From assembly GCF_036669915.1 (NCBI RefSeq), contig NC_089314.1:7747278-7811277 (forward strand): a stretch of DNA of 64,000 nt. Reading direction: 5' to 3'. Both the position numbers and the translations under genes were made by a program. The notes under the pieces are model-generated. The model saw nothing but the letters and a program-made list of their open reading frames with translations, ran no database searches and was not told where the DNA came from. Below, in pieces: positions 1-11,304 of this stretch (position 1 is the stretch's first letter; every line of letters begins with the position of its first letter). Source of the DNA: Pocillopora verrucosa (taxonomy: Eukaryota > Cnidaria > Anthozoa > Scleractinia > Pocilloporidae).

Positions 1-191
1 CAATTTATCACTGGTAATATATCACTAATCTTGCAATTCAATAATCTTGCACCTTCAACCTCATCTTCCGGCCCCCTGCCTTTATAAACTAAGAATGCGT
101 GGATCCAGCAGAATGGTATGAATAGATGCAACACGTACTACTCGCTTTCCCCTCATCTTGATGCTTTTCTCTGATGTTTTTATGTTTTTAG

Positions 192-463
192 TCAAGCAAG
201 GAGTTCCCAGTGACGAAGAATTAGAGTGGCTTTCGCACCAACTCGAAAATTGGGAGGAACTCGGGCGTCGTCTCAAAATTGAGCAGGCAACATTAACGGC
301 GTTTGACGATGACTATGGGAGAAAGCGTAAAAAAATCTACAAAATGTTACAACATTGGAAACAGAAGGATGGCTCAGATGCAACATACATGGTCCTACAT
401 GATGCACTGTGTCATCAGTTTGTTAATCGCGCAGATTTAGCTGAGAAACTTTGCCGTCAATAG
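192..463 (+). CDS. Terminal death-domain exon of a Roco/death gene, copy 1 (gene cut by window edge)
   Basis: This is the last coding exon of a gene whose other exons lie left of the window. An acceptor (ttttag) ends at 191 and the frame runs in phase 1 (G|TC) to a TAG at 461-463. The product is a six-helix death domain: it starts VKQGVPSDEELEWLSHQL, has a central ENWEELGRRL helix and a basic RKKIYKML helix, and ends LHDALCH...LAEKLCRQ. Death domains mediate protein-protein contacts in apoptosis and immune signalling. The exon is nearly identical to those at 11305, 22893 and 31612, so it belongs to the same tandem family. The preceding intron sequence is conserved as well. The frame is open and shows no damage. 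Its partner domains are inferred from the fuller copy at 24.6-31.9 kb. Confidence 0.8.
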
Positions 464-2360
464 CATGAGTGACTTTTTATTTTTTTGACTCACAGACAGC
501 TTTTATCTCTATTTTTACTAATTATTTCACTGTCAAATGAACAAGTATCCCCAGTATGGTTACACTATTAACATGTGAATTACTAAATCAGTTATCTTCC
601 TTTTCCTCACGGGATCGTTTTTCTATCTCTTACACACATGCATCTTTCTATTCTTTTAATGAAAAACGTCAAGTGTTAAAGAATATTGCTAATTATGACC
701 CATCCATAACTTTTCGTGCAACTCTATTGACTACTTGACGTCACGCGGTACAAAATCACCGGACAAAACCACCATTTACGTCGATATTTGTAACCCAATC
801 ATTTCCGTCTAAAAGAAACCAAGACAGCGGAAAAAAAGCCAGCTCTAGAGTTTCACTTTTTTATCTTTCTTATTGTACATGTGAGAAAAACGAAGTTATT
901 TTGAAGAGTTAACTTTTAGTGATATTAAAAAGCTGATCACAAATGCTGGTTCGGAAAACTGAAAAAAATCAACAAAATTTTTGTCAAGGCGCAATACGGA
1001 AATTAATAGAAGGGTTATGAATTGAATAAACCCACTTTTGGCATGTTAGTATTTCGAGGGATAATTTCCTTGGCTGACATATTGTCTTGTAAATTTTACA
1101 ATTTGTCCTCGAAGCTCCGCTTATCGGCCAAAAATTCAATTTCAGGCAATAGCTCAGTCGCAGACATGAACAGCCGACATACTAGCCGTCTAAAGACGTG
1201 TACTAAACATTCGGTGAGTTGCTCACCGAAGGCATACGGCATGTTACGCACTTGCATTACCACTGATATCCATGCGTAATACACAGGCATTCTTCCTTCA
1301 ATTGTTAGTTTTGACGCAGCTCTGAATTTGGAATTTCAGGCGCTTTTTTCTAAGAGGTTTGATGAAACCAAAATTCAGCGTGATGAGAATCTCACGCCGA
1401 GAACACGAATATATGCCATGTTTTGTAGTTGATAATGAGATTTTACAATAGCTGTGAGTTTTTGTTGGTACCTGTTAGTGCATTAGCTAATATATCGATT
1501 AAGAAATTGAGAGGAATGTCGAGCTGAGTCATTTTTTCTCAAAAAATTGTAAACTCACGAGGAGAAGACTCCGTTAATAGCTAGGCAACGAAAAAACGTG
1601 GTTCCCTGATACTCGATTAAGCTTGGACAAAAGGCAAAGTTCTTGAAACAGTCAGCTTGCCTGATAATGATATACATTTGATATTGGAAGTTCATGATTG
1701 ATTTATTGCCTACGATAATTTACGGTGTAGAATATTTGTCAACGAAACGTTTCCGTAATAATAAATGAAAGGTTTGAGATAACTAACGGCCTATAGAATG
1801 ATTCTATGGCAAGGAAAAAGTGTTTGGTGAAAACAAACGGTAGAGGTTTATGATCTCATCAGGGCTTCCTTACTGCTTTTAGCTGGCATGGAAGAAAACA
1901 AAATGTCGATTTGCAATTATTTCTTTTGTGTGTGGCTTTTGTTCTTTAGAAAAGTCTTTGAGCATCCTTGCTTCTGGATTGAGTAGTTTGGTTGGAGCCC
2001 AAATGGTTGGCAATTGTACTGATTTTCCAGAATAGTTTTCTTGGGTAAAAATTTCTTTCTACCAAGCTTTGAGCAGTAAAATCTTTATAAAGCGAACTGC
2101 TGGATTGATAGTTATTGTCTATTCATAACAAAAAACTTGTATAGAGATTTTGCACTTCGAGTTTTTTTTTTGGGCATAAAATTTTGCCCGACAGCTGAAT
2201 AACAAAAGTTTTCTCAGAGCTTTGCTAAGCTTCGCAACATCTTTGATGGTTTGAAGTATTGAATATCACTTTTTTCAATCGAATGTTGCAGACCTGACGC
2301 ATTCATGAAGCTATACAGGAAACCGATTCTCTGTTATGAAGCCACGGTTCTATAATGATA
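464..2360 (+). repeat. Duplicated non-coding block downstream of the death exon, copy 1
   Basis: No gene is visible. The stretch is repeated with moderate divergence at about 11604-13400, and again at 31893-32910 plus 34478-34680 where transposable elements interrupt it. A short piece recurs in reverse orientation at 60785-60905, so at least part of the block is an interspersed repeat and not only a by-product of the tandem gene duplication. Landmarks shared by copies are 'gaacaagtatccccagtatgg' at the left and 'ccgagaacacgaatatat' near 1400. Confidence 0.7.
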
Positions 2361-2400
2361 TTGCCAAGGTGTTAAAAAAGTGAAAATCTAGTAAAAATAA

Positions 2401-2700
2401 TTAGTGTCGATAAATCCACAGTATTTTTTCATTGAATGTACCCATGATCAGGCGCATGGATAAAATGGTAAAGGAGGCGTCATAGTACGCAGATCCTTCC
2501 AATGTCAGCGACACAACGGCACCGATGATGGACAACACGAACTCGTTATAAACCGTCATTACGATGTACTTTGAGTCATTCAGGGCAGTTATGGTGACAT
2601 TGCGTTCCTCCCAAACCAATAAATCCCAAACAACAGTGACAACCCTTGATATGTAAACACGACCGCAAAAAAAAGATACGCTTTGTATCTGCAAGTGCAT
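2401..2700 (-). pseudogene. GABA-B receptor-like seven-helix fragment (relic)
   Basis: The minus-strand frame of 99 codons ends in a stop and carries ITALNDSKYIVMTVYNEF followed by hydrophobic LSIIGAVVSLTLEG and ASFTILSMRL. Metabotropic GABA-B receptors (class C GPCRs) have very similar text across the cytoplasmic loop and helices 6-7 (ALNDSKY...VYN...IIGA.VS). No venus-flytrap domain or earlier helices could be followed upstream on the minus strand, and the ending is not that of a functional receptor, so I call it a gene fragment carried in the duplicated block. A more decayed copy lies at about 14480-14620. A still-spliced exon of a real receptor is less likely because no donor or acceptor pair is convincing. 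Confidence 0.6.
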
Positions 2701-3504
2701 TGGTACAATGCTTGGACGATAACAAGGTGAGGTCTCTTTATCAGGAACTTGACAGCGACTTCAGGCAATAGGCCAAAGGAGACAAGAGCTTATGCTCAAA
2801 CTTGGCTTACATCTATGAATTGGTATGGATAGTTTTTTTTTTTGGTTCAGCGTACGACGAACTTTCTGTTTTATATTGTTCGCTCTAACTCCTTCACCTG
2901 ACCATTACTGCGGTTTAAGGAAAAGGTTCGGTTTGCATACTGCATAGATTTACTGCTCAAAGGAACAAGAAAAGAAACGACATGCCATGGCCTACGATCA
3001 TTTATTCTTTACCATTATTCAAAGCAATTTTCAGTATGCACTTTTAACCATAATTCTCGGTCGCGAAACAAAAACATTTTTTTTCTAGTTTAGCGGACGT
3101 TGAGAAATGTTTTAGGAATCAAAAAGGTAACATTAGAAGCGTTGCAGAATCAATTTCAGTATCTGAGCAATTGCGCCTGCCCCTCAACTGACCCAAAAAC
3201 AGTAAACTGATAACAAGTAAGGCCGGTTAATGTTGTTTTAGTGGAGGAGTAGGTGCGTAGTTGCTCAGATACTGACATTGATCTGCGTTTCATTACACTG
3301 ACAGCGACATTTTAAAGAGATGAAGAAACATCCTGCTCAACCTAGGACAAGAAGGAAGTATTATGAAGGTATCTCCTCTGATAGAGCAGCGAGAGAAGCT
3401 GAGGTTGAAGAAACAGAAAGGTTAATTGTCATTTTTTTTCTTAATTGAGAGCCCAGATTACCAAGCTAGATATCTTTCAGGCAGGAGGAAGAGTAATACA
3501 CTTT
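2701..3504. other. Spacer without recognised gene
   Basis: Only short frames are present. At 3320 an ATG opens a 41-codon basic-then-acidic frame with a possible donor after TATTATGAAG (about 3366), which resembles the end of the Roco first exon at 8144-8213 (PYYE). It could be a decayed first exon, but it has no counterpart in the second block copy. Nothing else stands out. Confidence 0.4.
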
Positions 3505-4699
3505 GAAGAAAGTGCATCATTGAGATTTGTCGCAGTAGAGCACATTTGGACTAGCTGTTGTCTGGTGACCCATAGTTTTTTGTATTCCTGAACTAGGGTT
3601 TAACATAAAACAGTTTAATTTCCTTTTAATTCACTAGTTGGCTGACCGAGTCCTTTGATCATCAATGTTATTCAGTCAGAGGAATAGACTGAGAAGAGGA
3701 AACAAACAAAGTATGTGTGTTTCAGCATTGAAAAAATAGGTTTATATGGATGCATCAAAAAAGGTCAGTGTTAGGCTGTGTACCTTTGTTGCATCGTATT
3801 TTTTTTTTCGGTCGCGCAATGCGTCCCGGCTGTCAAGTCACAAGTGTGGTATATTAGAAAAAACCTAAAACTCTACAAAATCGAGTTCTTTCTGTGTGCC
3901 CTGATGACACATATCCAGAATATCGAAAGAAACTTTACTTTTACAGGGAAACGTACAGACAACGAAGAGCAGAATGAAATGGGAGAGTCACTGTCTGATT
4001 CCAACGAGGAGCTTGGCGACAAGAGCTTATTCGACTGAAACCAGATTGATTATTGACACAATTCCTAAAAACATTTGCATATCTTTTGCCTAGTGCGTTG
4101 AAGTTGTTGAAAAATATAATCAGTCTGCAGAGCTGGCGTAATTTTGGCGAGCGAGTGCCAAGTAACATCTTAACGAAAATTATGGCCGCCATCTTTGATT
4201 TTTAATGACAGCGAAAGGCTGGGGAGAGAAAGAAATTTGTACCAAGGGGGCCGTTGACGGTCAAAAATAAGGAGAGAGGTGGGGGTAGGGAAGTGAAGAG
4301 TTCGCTTATCCCCCGCCCCCTACCCCCACCGTCCACTTTGACTCCAAATAAAACATGGCCGGTCGGAGAAATGATCTCGAGCTTATAACGTTAGCTGCAC
4401 TGCAGGCTTTTGTATAATCAATTGATAGCGATGGCTACTTGTGAAAAATCTTGATCAGAGACGTTTATAGCGGAACTTTCAAGGTAAGAATAGTTTGTTG
4501 TTGCTACAGGATAAATTTTGTTCACAAACTCGATCGTTCTTTCTTCTTATACTACGCCACATCAAAAGATTTGTGGTAACACCCATGATCAGTCCTTTAA
4601 CAGTACTGATATCGAAAGTAAATGATACTTAGAAAATAGAGAAGCCTTGACTATGCTTTTTTCTGTTGTAAAGTACGAAGGAAGCGGCTAGAGCACGAA

Positions 4700-4741
4700 A
4701 GAAGTGTAAGCAGAAACACGATCGTGTTTCTCTCCACTTCT
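4700..4741. repeat. Near-perfect 42-bp palindrome (hairpin), first of two
   Basis: The sequence reads agaagtg...agaaacacgatcgtgtttct...cacttct and folds on itself, with a perfect 20-base core. Sister hairpins lie at 4890-4933 and 15648-15690. At 19545-19580 the right half remains but the left half has decayed. The motif is followed in every copy by 'gtcgaatttggc(c/t)gaa'. Confidence 0.8.
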
Positions 4742-4889
4742 AGAGTCGAATTTGGCCGAAGCGGACAAGTCTTTAGACGCATCGCCAACAAAATTTGTCC
4801 CGGGTAAAAGTTAGGCAAAATCGTTTTAATAAATAAAACAGTCATGTGTCATGTTATCTCTCTGTCCCCCTCCACTAAGATGTGTAGGT

Positions 4890-4933
4890 AAGTAGATGTG
4901 TAAGCAGAAACACGATCGTGTTTCTCCCTACTT
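4890..4933. repeat. Second ACGATCGT hairpin, local duplicate
   Basis: This is the same palindromic core (gaaacacgatcgtgtttc) with outer arms aagtag / ctactt. It lies 190 bp after the first hairpin, and the flanking 'gtcgaatttggctgaagc' text is duplicated too, so a segment of about 190 bp was duplicated in tandem in block copy 1 only. Confidence 0.75.
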
Positions 4934-5761
4934 CTTTGGTCGAATTTGGCTGAAGCTGACAAATCTTCAAATGCAAGCCAATAAAATTTGTCCTGGGTAA
5001 AAAAATCTACCTAGTAAACAAAACCATGATAAAGTTCTCAATCATTTGTTGTATAAGCTACAACAAGCGTGTAATAATGAACCGTTATCAGTTTATTAAA
5101 TCCTGGAAATTGAAAGTGGAATCCTTTGGCAACTATGCTGGCTGGTCTTATGAACAGATCAGGTGCTGACAGAATTTGTGGGCTTTGAAGTTTTTAAATT
5201 TGAATGCAACAGATAAAACAAAAATTTGTCCTTTAATTTTGTTGAGGCAATTCTAGTTTTGTCTGCTAGTGTGAAAGGCCCTAAGACTGAGGCTGTCTGA
5301 AATGTCAAACCATCAAAATTCACAATAATCTGCAATAGTTTACAAACTGAAATAGCTCAGGAGGTGGAATTTAAATGTGTTTGATTTTTATTACTGTACA
5401 TAAGATTGCAATCTAACTGACAGTGAAAATCTTAAAAACCTTAATAACGTAAACTATGGCACTTGTTATGTTTACAAACCCTTGTTTGGTTCTTACTGGG
5501 AGTTAGCTGAGAGATGTTCAGACTCAGAGGTAAACTGTGACTTATTTCAATACTCTTCCACTCCCTCACTTGGTTTAGAATTTGTTTCTATGGATTCTTG
5601 TTGGTCAACTCTATTGCAAATAACTTAAGCCACAAGTTGGGATTGTTATAGCTAAGATATTAAAGTTTGGATCACATTTATTTGTCAATTGATTATTCGT
5701 TAGGTCTGGTGATAACTTCAAATTTATGTTACATGCAAGGTTCATGATCCAACGATACAGA

Positions 5762-5805
5762 ATAAAGTGTTACCTATTTTTGTATAAAGTGTTACCTATT
5801 TTTGT
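5762..5805 (+). repeat. 22-bp tandem duplication
   Basis: The unit 'ataaagtgttacctattttt' plus gt occurs twice directly adjacent. It is absent as a duplicate from the other copies of the block. Confidence 0.7.
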
Positions 5806-6431
5806 GCATTGTAGGCACCTTCTTTATTTTTGTTTGCTCGGCCTTTAGTCATAATTTTGAAAAATCATACTTAATGACCAACCTCTGTTTGCAGAGACTC
5901 AAATCAAATCGCCCTTCTGAGAAATTTAAAATGTCCTAAACCAGGACTGAGGTGGTTTAATTTTTTTGAAGCTGATCTGCAAATTTTCTTACAACCAAGC
6001 TGTGACCCTAATGTATCTGTACATTTATGTGACAGAAATGTGAAGATGGTGACATGATTGCATGTGTATGTGAGTCATATGTGATGTGACATATAGTATA
6101 TGTTGGATATGTAATTATGTAGGGGATATTTGTGACGTTCATGTGTAGTTTTGTTAAGGGTTCATAGCCAGCTGGTTGCAATTTCACATGCTGTTCACAT
6201 AATATGTATTTTCAGTTTTCTATATATTGCAAGATGCATATGCATATGATTTAGGGCCAATATCTTCAAAATTTTCTTTCCAGCAGTAAATAAATGTTAC
6301 TTATTTACAGTGTAATGAATTGATGCCTGCAGTTGTCTTAAACTCTGATTAAATGGGCAGTATGATATTCTGGTGGCTAATTATTTTGTCAAGGCAAAAT
6401 AATTATAAATTCAATTACATGTTAATACTTT

Positions 6432-6467
6432 GCTTAGGGTCATTCCTTTGCTTAGGGTCATTCCTTA
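6432..6467 (+). repeat. 18-bp tandem duplication
   Basis: The unit 'gcttagggtcattccttt' is repeated head to tail. Block copy 3 (near 21160) has a single unit, so the duplication is recent. Confidence 0.7.
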
Positions 6468-7010
6468 GTACTGCATTGCACATCCTCACTGTGTATAATT
6501 TCCCATGTAACTATAGTGTATTCTTCATAAGAATGGTGCCTTTTTTCCTCCATCGGAGCCAATCAGAGAGTAAATTGTCATTTTCTCACAAATGAGCTGG
6601 GAGACCTTCAGTGTAACATTATTTCTCTTGAAATTGAGAAATTATTTTCTTTCTGTCAAACAACTATAAACCAATTTTTAGTTAAGGAAAAGGAAAAAAA
6701 ATCAGAAATGCCAATTTAGCAAATACTTGCAAATGCAACTGTCATGATATGAATTGGAATTATATGGATTTCTAGAAGGTACTACTTCTCATAAAAGAGC
6801 ATGGGACCTCCCTTTTTTATTTCATATTTTACTTTCCCTTAAGATCAACAGCCAAAATATTCAGTTTGACAACAATCTCAGCGCATGTTCTATGGAATGG
6901 CTCAAAGTCAATGTATTTTATCAATTGCTCTGTATTGTTTCTCTTACAGAAGCTGATTGGCATTGTTATAAGTTAGAGTAGAAGAAAGCACTTTCAGGAA
7001 CATTGCTGGT

Positions 7011-8143
7011 CCATCAACAATTAATCATGATAAACTTTTGAGGTCATTTCCTGGAGCAGTTGCAATTCAATCAGAAAGATGGGTAAGATATCTTTTCCTT
7101 TTTTTTAATGTTTAGTTAAATCTGCTCAAAGAGATGGAGGTGGCATTGTAGCCGGGGAGACAGAATTGATACTTTTATAATAAAAATTTTGGTGGGTAAG
7201 TTTTCCTACTGGTGACTGAGATGCACTGGCAGATGATTGCTAGCATTCTGGAGTTAAGATAAAGAGGTCTGGGCTCTAGCTTTGGCTAAAGTCATTGTGT
7301 TGCAGTCTTGGTGTAGGCCTAAAATCCTAAAAGGTGGCCTAAAAATCTCTCTGTACATTCTCAAAAGTGTCTTTAAACCTCATTTCATCCCTTAAAATCA
7401 CAAAATATTTTCTTAAAGTCCTGACTTATCTTCAATTTTTTTTTAGAAATAATCACATAATTTGGATAAAATGTGAGATTCCAGTGGTGAAATTGCATGG
7501 TAACAACTTCAAACTGACTCGAAATGATCATTTATTCATGAGATAATCTAAGTGGTTTGTCTCCTTACAGTTGGAATGTTTCTTTCAAACAATCAATAAC
7601 AACAACCGCTGATTGGTAGTATTTGTATGGAAGGAGCCTGTTTGCAAAAGCTTCAATGAACCATGCAATTTTTTTATGCTATTGGCTGTATTTGTTTTTT
7701 TAACACCCGTCTTGACTTTCTGCTGATTAGCCAAGCTTTCATTGAACCAAGATCTTGTAGAACTTTTCATCTGACACAGGCAAAGGTAAAATACCCCCAG
7801 GTTTCACTGGGGCATGTTGAGGCTTGGAATTGATTGGTGCATTAAACTCCAAACAGAACTACGCCTTTTGAAATGGCTACATTTGATTCACATTTCTTAA
7901 GAGTATTAAGAGTAATCCTATAATAAACTCCTGTTAGAAATGGATGCAAACCCTTAAGAATTTGCAATTTGTGTTGAAGCAAATTTCTTGTTTTATAGAT
8001 GAATTTTTGTTGGTTAAAGTTTAATGAATTGTCTCTGTAGCACATATTCTTAAAGTGGAGTTGGCTCACCTAGTTATCAATGGTATTTCAGGGTATGCAG
8101 ATGGAACGGAAGCAAACCAAAGCTGAAAAACATTTCCAAGAGC
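7011..8143. other. Spacer and likely promoter/5' leader of Roco gene copy 2
   Basis: No recognised gene is present. The last 50 bases follow a possible acceptor (tatttcag ending about 8091) and would be a 5'-untranslated part of the exon that carries the ATG at 8144. The region is not seen again in the window, so it may hold the only intact promoter of the array. Confidence 0.4.
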
Positions 8144-8270
8144 ATGGCAGCCTCTGTCGTTGACAACATTCCAAAGAGCTACCATGTTTTTAAAGATAGG
8201 CCATATTATGAAGGTAAAACAGATCAGCATTAATTTTTTTTAATACATCTGGATATTATTCTCCCCAAAT

Positions 8271-8311
8271 ATTCTTCCCACCCCCACCTTCCTAGTGGGG
8301 GTGGGAAGAAT
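8271..8311. repeat. Perfect 17-bp-arm palindrome with G/C-run stem
   Basis: Arms attcttcccacccccac and gtgggggtgggaagaat flank a 7-base loop (cttccta). It lies in the first intron of Roco gene copy 2, 57 bp after the donor at 8214. It could form a very stable hairpin. Confidence 0.85.
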
Positions 8312-8315
8312 CACT

Positions 8316-8411
8316 GCTTAGTTGGATTTTTACATGGTTTTCGGAGGAGTCTATTCTGGAGCGGGATTGTAGAAACACTCTTTCGGAAATAAAATAAAAA
8401 TGCAGCTAAGC
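8316..8411. repeat. Foldback element, about 95 bp, diverged copy
   Basis: Ends gcttag(t/c)tggattttta and taaaaatgcagctaagc are inverted repeats around 'ggagcgggattgt'. Better-preserved copies are at 22494-22585 and 24293-24385. Here the arms have diverged. Confidence 0.7.
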
Positions 8412-8584
8412 CAAGAGAAATTAATGAGAAATATCTTCTTGAATTCCTTGTAACACTAGGCTTTTCACAGTTGCTACATGAGATGACTTTTATGTGCTCA
8501 CTGAACATTAATTCTGCATGTGTTTAGATTTTCGAGGGAGCAAATTAATGGGTTTTGTTTTTTAACTTTTTTGAGCTGCTACAG

Positions 8585-8947
8585 ATCCAATCCCCGACTA
8601 CATACAGGCGAGGGGACCGGTGGCACTAGAAGCGTACAGGAGAGCACTGGAGACAGGCGAAACCTACGATAGACGTACCAAAATTGTGTTGATTGGTCAG
8701 GACCGTGTGGGCAAAACAAGTCTGAGAAGGTACCTCAGAGGTGAAGCATTTGATAAAGATGAAGCCAGCACTAATGGGATTGAAATGATTTCCCCTGTCA
8801 AGAACGCAGGAAAAGGGGCATGGAGGAATCCAGAACTGCTTGAAGACACAAGTGCACTTGACCACAAGTGCGCAGAAGTGGTCGCACAGGAGTTACTCGG
8901 CAGCTTTAGAGAACGATCAGATAGGGCCCAACAGTTAACTGGAGAAG
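8585..8947 (+). CDS. Roc GTPase N-terminal exon (copy 2)
   Basis: An acceptor ends at 8584 and a donor (gtaaga) starts at 8948. The exon joins the first exon by a split Asp codon (GAA G|AT) and ends in phase 1. It encodes about 121 residues. The Walker A/G1 motif GQDRVGKTSL sits at about residue 55 of the joined protein, after only about 50 residues, so this Roco protein starts with its GTPase domain and lacks the leucine-rich repeats of LRRK- or MFHAS1-type relatives. EASTNGIEM may be the switch I (G2) region. The exon is about 85% identical to 24564-24968 up to the middle; the C-terminal part then differs. Confidence 0.75.
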
Positions 8948-9535
8948 GTAAGAAGACGAGAGGCTCAGAAATAGGTGACGTTCCGGATGAAAAGAAAATA
9001 AAACATATGCCTAGGTAGAATACAATTAAAAAACAATAGGGAAATGCGAAACCAAAAGGAAGACGGAAAAAAACTCACTTTAGAGTGTCACAAAACTGTG
9101 ATCAAGTTGATAATCTGGACACCGCGAGATTCGGATAAAATTGAAGAGAAAAGAATTTGCGAAGAACTATTGAGGTAAGCCACGATCATGTCTGGCATTA
9201 TTTCGTCTAATTTAAACTTTTTACTGTTTAAGCAATATTGAATGGAATACCAAAATCAAAGAAATTTATGATATACTGTCACGTTGCTGTAAATGAAGGG
9301 AATCTTAAAGGCCTTCTTAATTTTCTTGACTTTTTAAATCGTTCTGATCCTTATGACAGATTTTTTGGATTGAGGACCCTTTTTGTGTGCCAATTTTTTC
9401 GATTAGGGTGGGATGCCTTCAGTACGATAAGTTTTTGATTAGGTAAGATGCATTCAGTTAATTGGACGTTACAATGAGTCATGCTTGCGTTATTCGCGTT
9501 GTTGATGTCTTTGTTGCCATGTTTGTTCATTGCAG

Positions 9536-9806
9536 TCATCTGGAGCGTTGTAGGACAAGGCTAAGCGTCACCTGTCCGTGGCTACGATCAGTTACGATGG
9601 AATTGTTCGTGAAATGCCAGTTGTGTGAACCTTGTCCAGATAAATGTCGTGCCAGAACCAATATTTGCATATTTCACAAAGAGGAAGGCTGCTCTCATTT
9701 TGACTGTGGCCACTATATTCCATTAAGAAGCTTTGGCCTGAGTTGTGAACACACTGTTGATGCTGTTCCCTATTATCGCGCAGAAAAACTGGAGCCTTGG
9801 GCTCAG
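9536..9806 (+). CDS. Cys/His-rich exon after COR (copy 2)
   Basis: The 271-bp exon (acceptor ttcattgcag, donor gtaagg) encodes about 90 residues with VKCQLCEPCPDKCR, a further NICIFHKEEGC and HFDCGHYIP, then LSCEH. The spacing of Cys and His suggests a small zinc-binding fold at the end of the COR region. The matching exon in copy 3 (28939-29209) has the same length and phase (2 in, 0 out). The reading frame is intact even though the preceding COR exon is mostly deleted. Confidence 0.7.
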
Positions 9807-10043
9807 GTAAGGAAAGAAAACTTCTTTTAATTTATGTAAAGTGATTCAGGAGAATTTGAAACTCATGGTTGGCAGATAGCTCTGTCGCACGCAACACTTT
9901 CGTAGGATATTCGATTCCCTTCAAAACCTGAATTTTTCCAGGCTTTATCTTTTACAAATACTTAAAAAGTTCTCCTAGCTGCAATGATCTTTCTCTAATC
10001 AATAAATTTTGTGTGATTACCACTATTTCCTTCTGCCTTTTAG

Positions 10044-11122
10044 GCTTTGGAATCCATTGAACGTAAGAAACTAACTGGTAAGTTTTTTCCATCAGCAAAA
10101 ATTTTTTCGATAAATAGTTAAGTCAATATCAGTTTGCTGGAAAGCAACTTGCCCGCCTAGTAAAATGCAGAGATAAAGGAAATACTGTGTGAAAGTAGAG
10201 GAGTTCGATTGTCACCAACCGCTTCTTGTGGGGAAAGCGGTGCATGACATTTTAAAAGGAGACCAGAAAGCACAAAGTAGACTCCATGAAAGTGACCTCG
10301 TGGTCCAGCTCCTTGTTTCTCCGTGACAGTTATTTATTGATATAAAATTGTTATTTTTATACTCACAGTTACCGTTGCAAACTTCCTTTTAACGACTTTG
10401 TCTTTCTACACTGGCTATTTATTTAACAGAAAGGAAAGTTTTTCCCAAGCTTTTTGCTCGAATTTTAAAAATGACACTTGAATGGTAGGTCACCAAATTC
10501 GAAAAAAAAAAGTACTCAGTTTGTGTACGTGGGCCTACTTATCACGTGTAAAATGAAATGGCCTTAAACGACGGAAAAACCTGAAACCTTTTTAGCAGAT
10601 AAGGAAAATCGTCAAGGATGTGTACAAGCTTATCTGTTGACCGAAAATATCTGTTCCAATTAGCTTTCCTTAAGCTTGCAAGCGTGCAAGTGTCACAAGT
10701 GCCCTTGCAAGTTTTCATTTCTAGTGAATGTCTTTTATTTAACCCAAGTTGATTATTGTATGAAAATGATTTTTTTCAAGCTTTTCGCTCGATGGCAAAC
10801 AAGAGATATAAATGGTAGGTCACCAAATCCGTTTACGTGGACATGACAATTTTTCTTCCTAACAGAAAAAAGAGAACAAGAGATCATCCGTTCGCGTATG
10901 TGGACGTGCATATTTCGTGTAAAATGATGCACGGGAGGGATGCATAATGCAATGGCACGAACTGTCCTTGAAACAAATTCCTCATGAGACGTTTTATTAG
11001 GAAAGGAAAAGCTCCATTGCTACAATGAATCTTTTGGCTCAAAAAATCTGATCTAATGATTGTTTTTTACATTTGTTGTCATACAGGTGGCCGCAATGAA
11101 GAGTCATCTCCTAGTGACGCAG
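10044..11122 (+). CDS. Two short linker exons 10044-10077 and 11087-11122 (copy 2)
   Basis: The 34-bp exon ALESIERKKLT (phase 0 to 1) and the 36-bp exon GRNEESSPSDA (phase 1 to 1) connect the Cys/His exon to the death domain. The second is a shortened version of the 105-bp linker exons at 21878, 30631 and 31314: it has lost the first part and the Lys/Arg-rich end. The intervening intron carries repeats shared with 30.1-30.6 kb. Confidence 0.6.
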
Positions 11123-11304
11123 GTAAAATGAGGACAGATCTATAGGCGTGCCTGTTAACTCCCACCTCCCACCCCATCTTCCCACCCCCTGCCTTTGTAA
11201 AATAAAAATGCGTGAATCCAGCAAAATGGCATGAATAGTTGCGATACGTTCTACACGCTATCCCCTCATCTTGATGCTTTTCTGTGATGTCTTTATGTTT
11301 TTAG

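Larger units (their letters stand above)
3505..7010 (+). repeat. Large duplicated block S, copy 1
   Basis: The stretch from 'catcattgagatttgtcgca' to 'agcactttcaggaacattg' is present three times in the same orientation: here, at about 14740-18200 and at about 18770-21715. All copies contain the cysteine-bearing small-ORF region and the sequences 'gagccaatatcttcaaa'-like and 'ttcccttaagatca'. The ACGATCGT hairpin is clear in copies 1 and 2 and decayed in copy 3. No coding gene survives; frames are short and broken differently in each copy. The block lies between successive Roco/death genes and marks the unit of tandem duplication. Confidence 0.75.

Noticed and set aside
3320..3442. Alternative first exon of a Roco gene
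   Set aside because: It ends in TATTATGAAG like exon 8144-8213, but has no counterpart in the other block copies and no upstream support.
8626..8865. Minus-strand open frames opposite the Roc exons (also 24605-24844)
   Set aside because: They mirror the conserved Roc coding frame and have no splice signals or recognisable protein; conservation comes from the plus strand.
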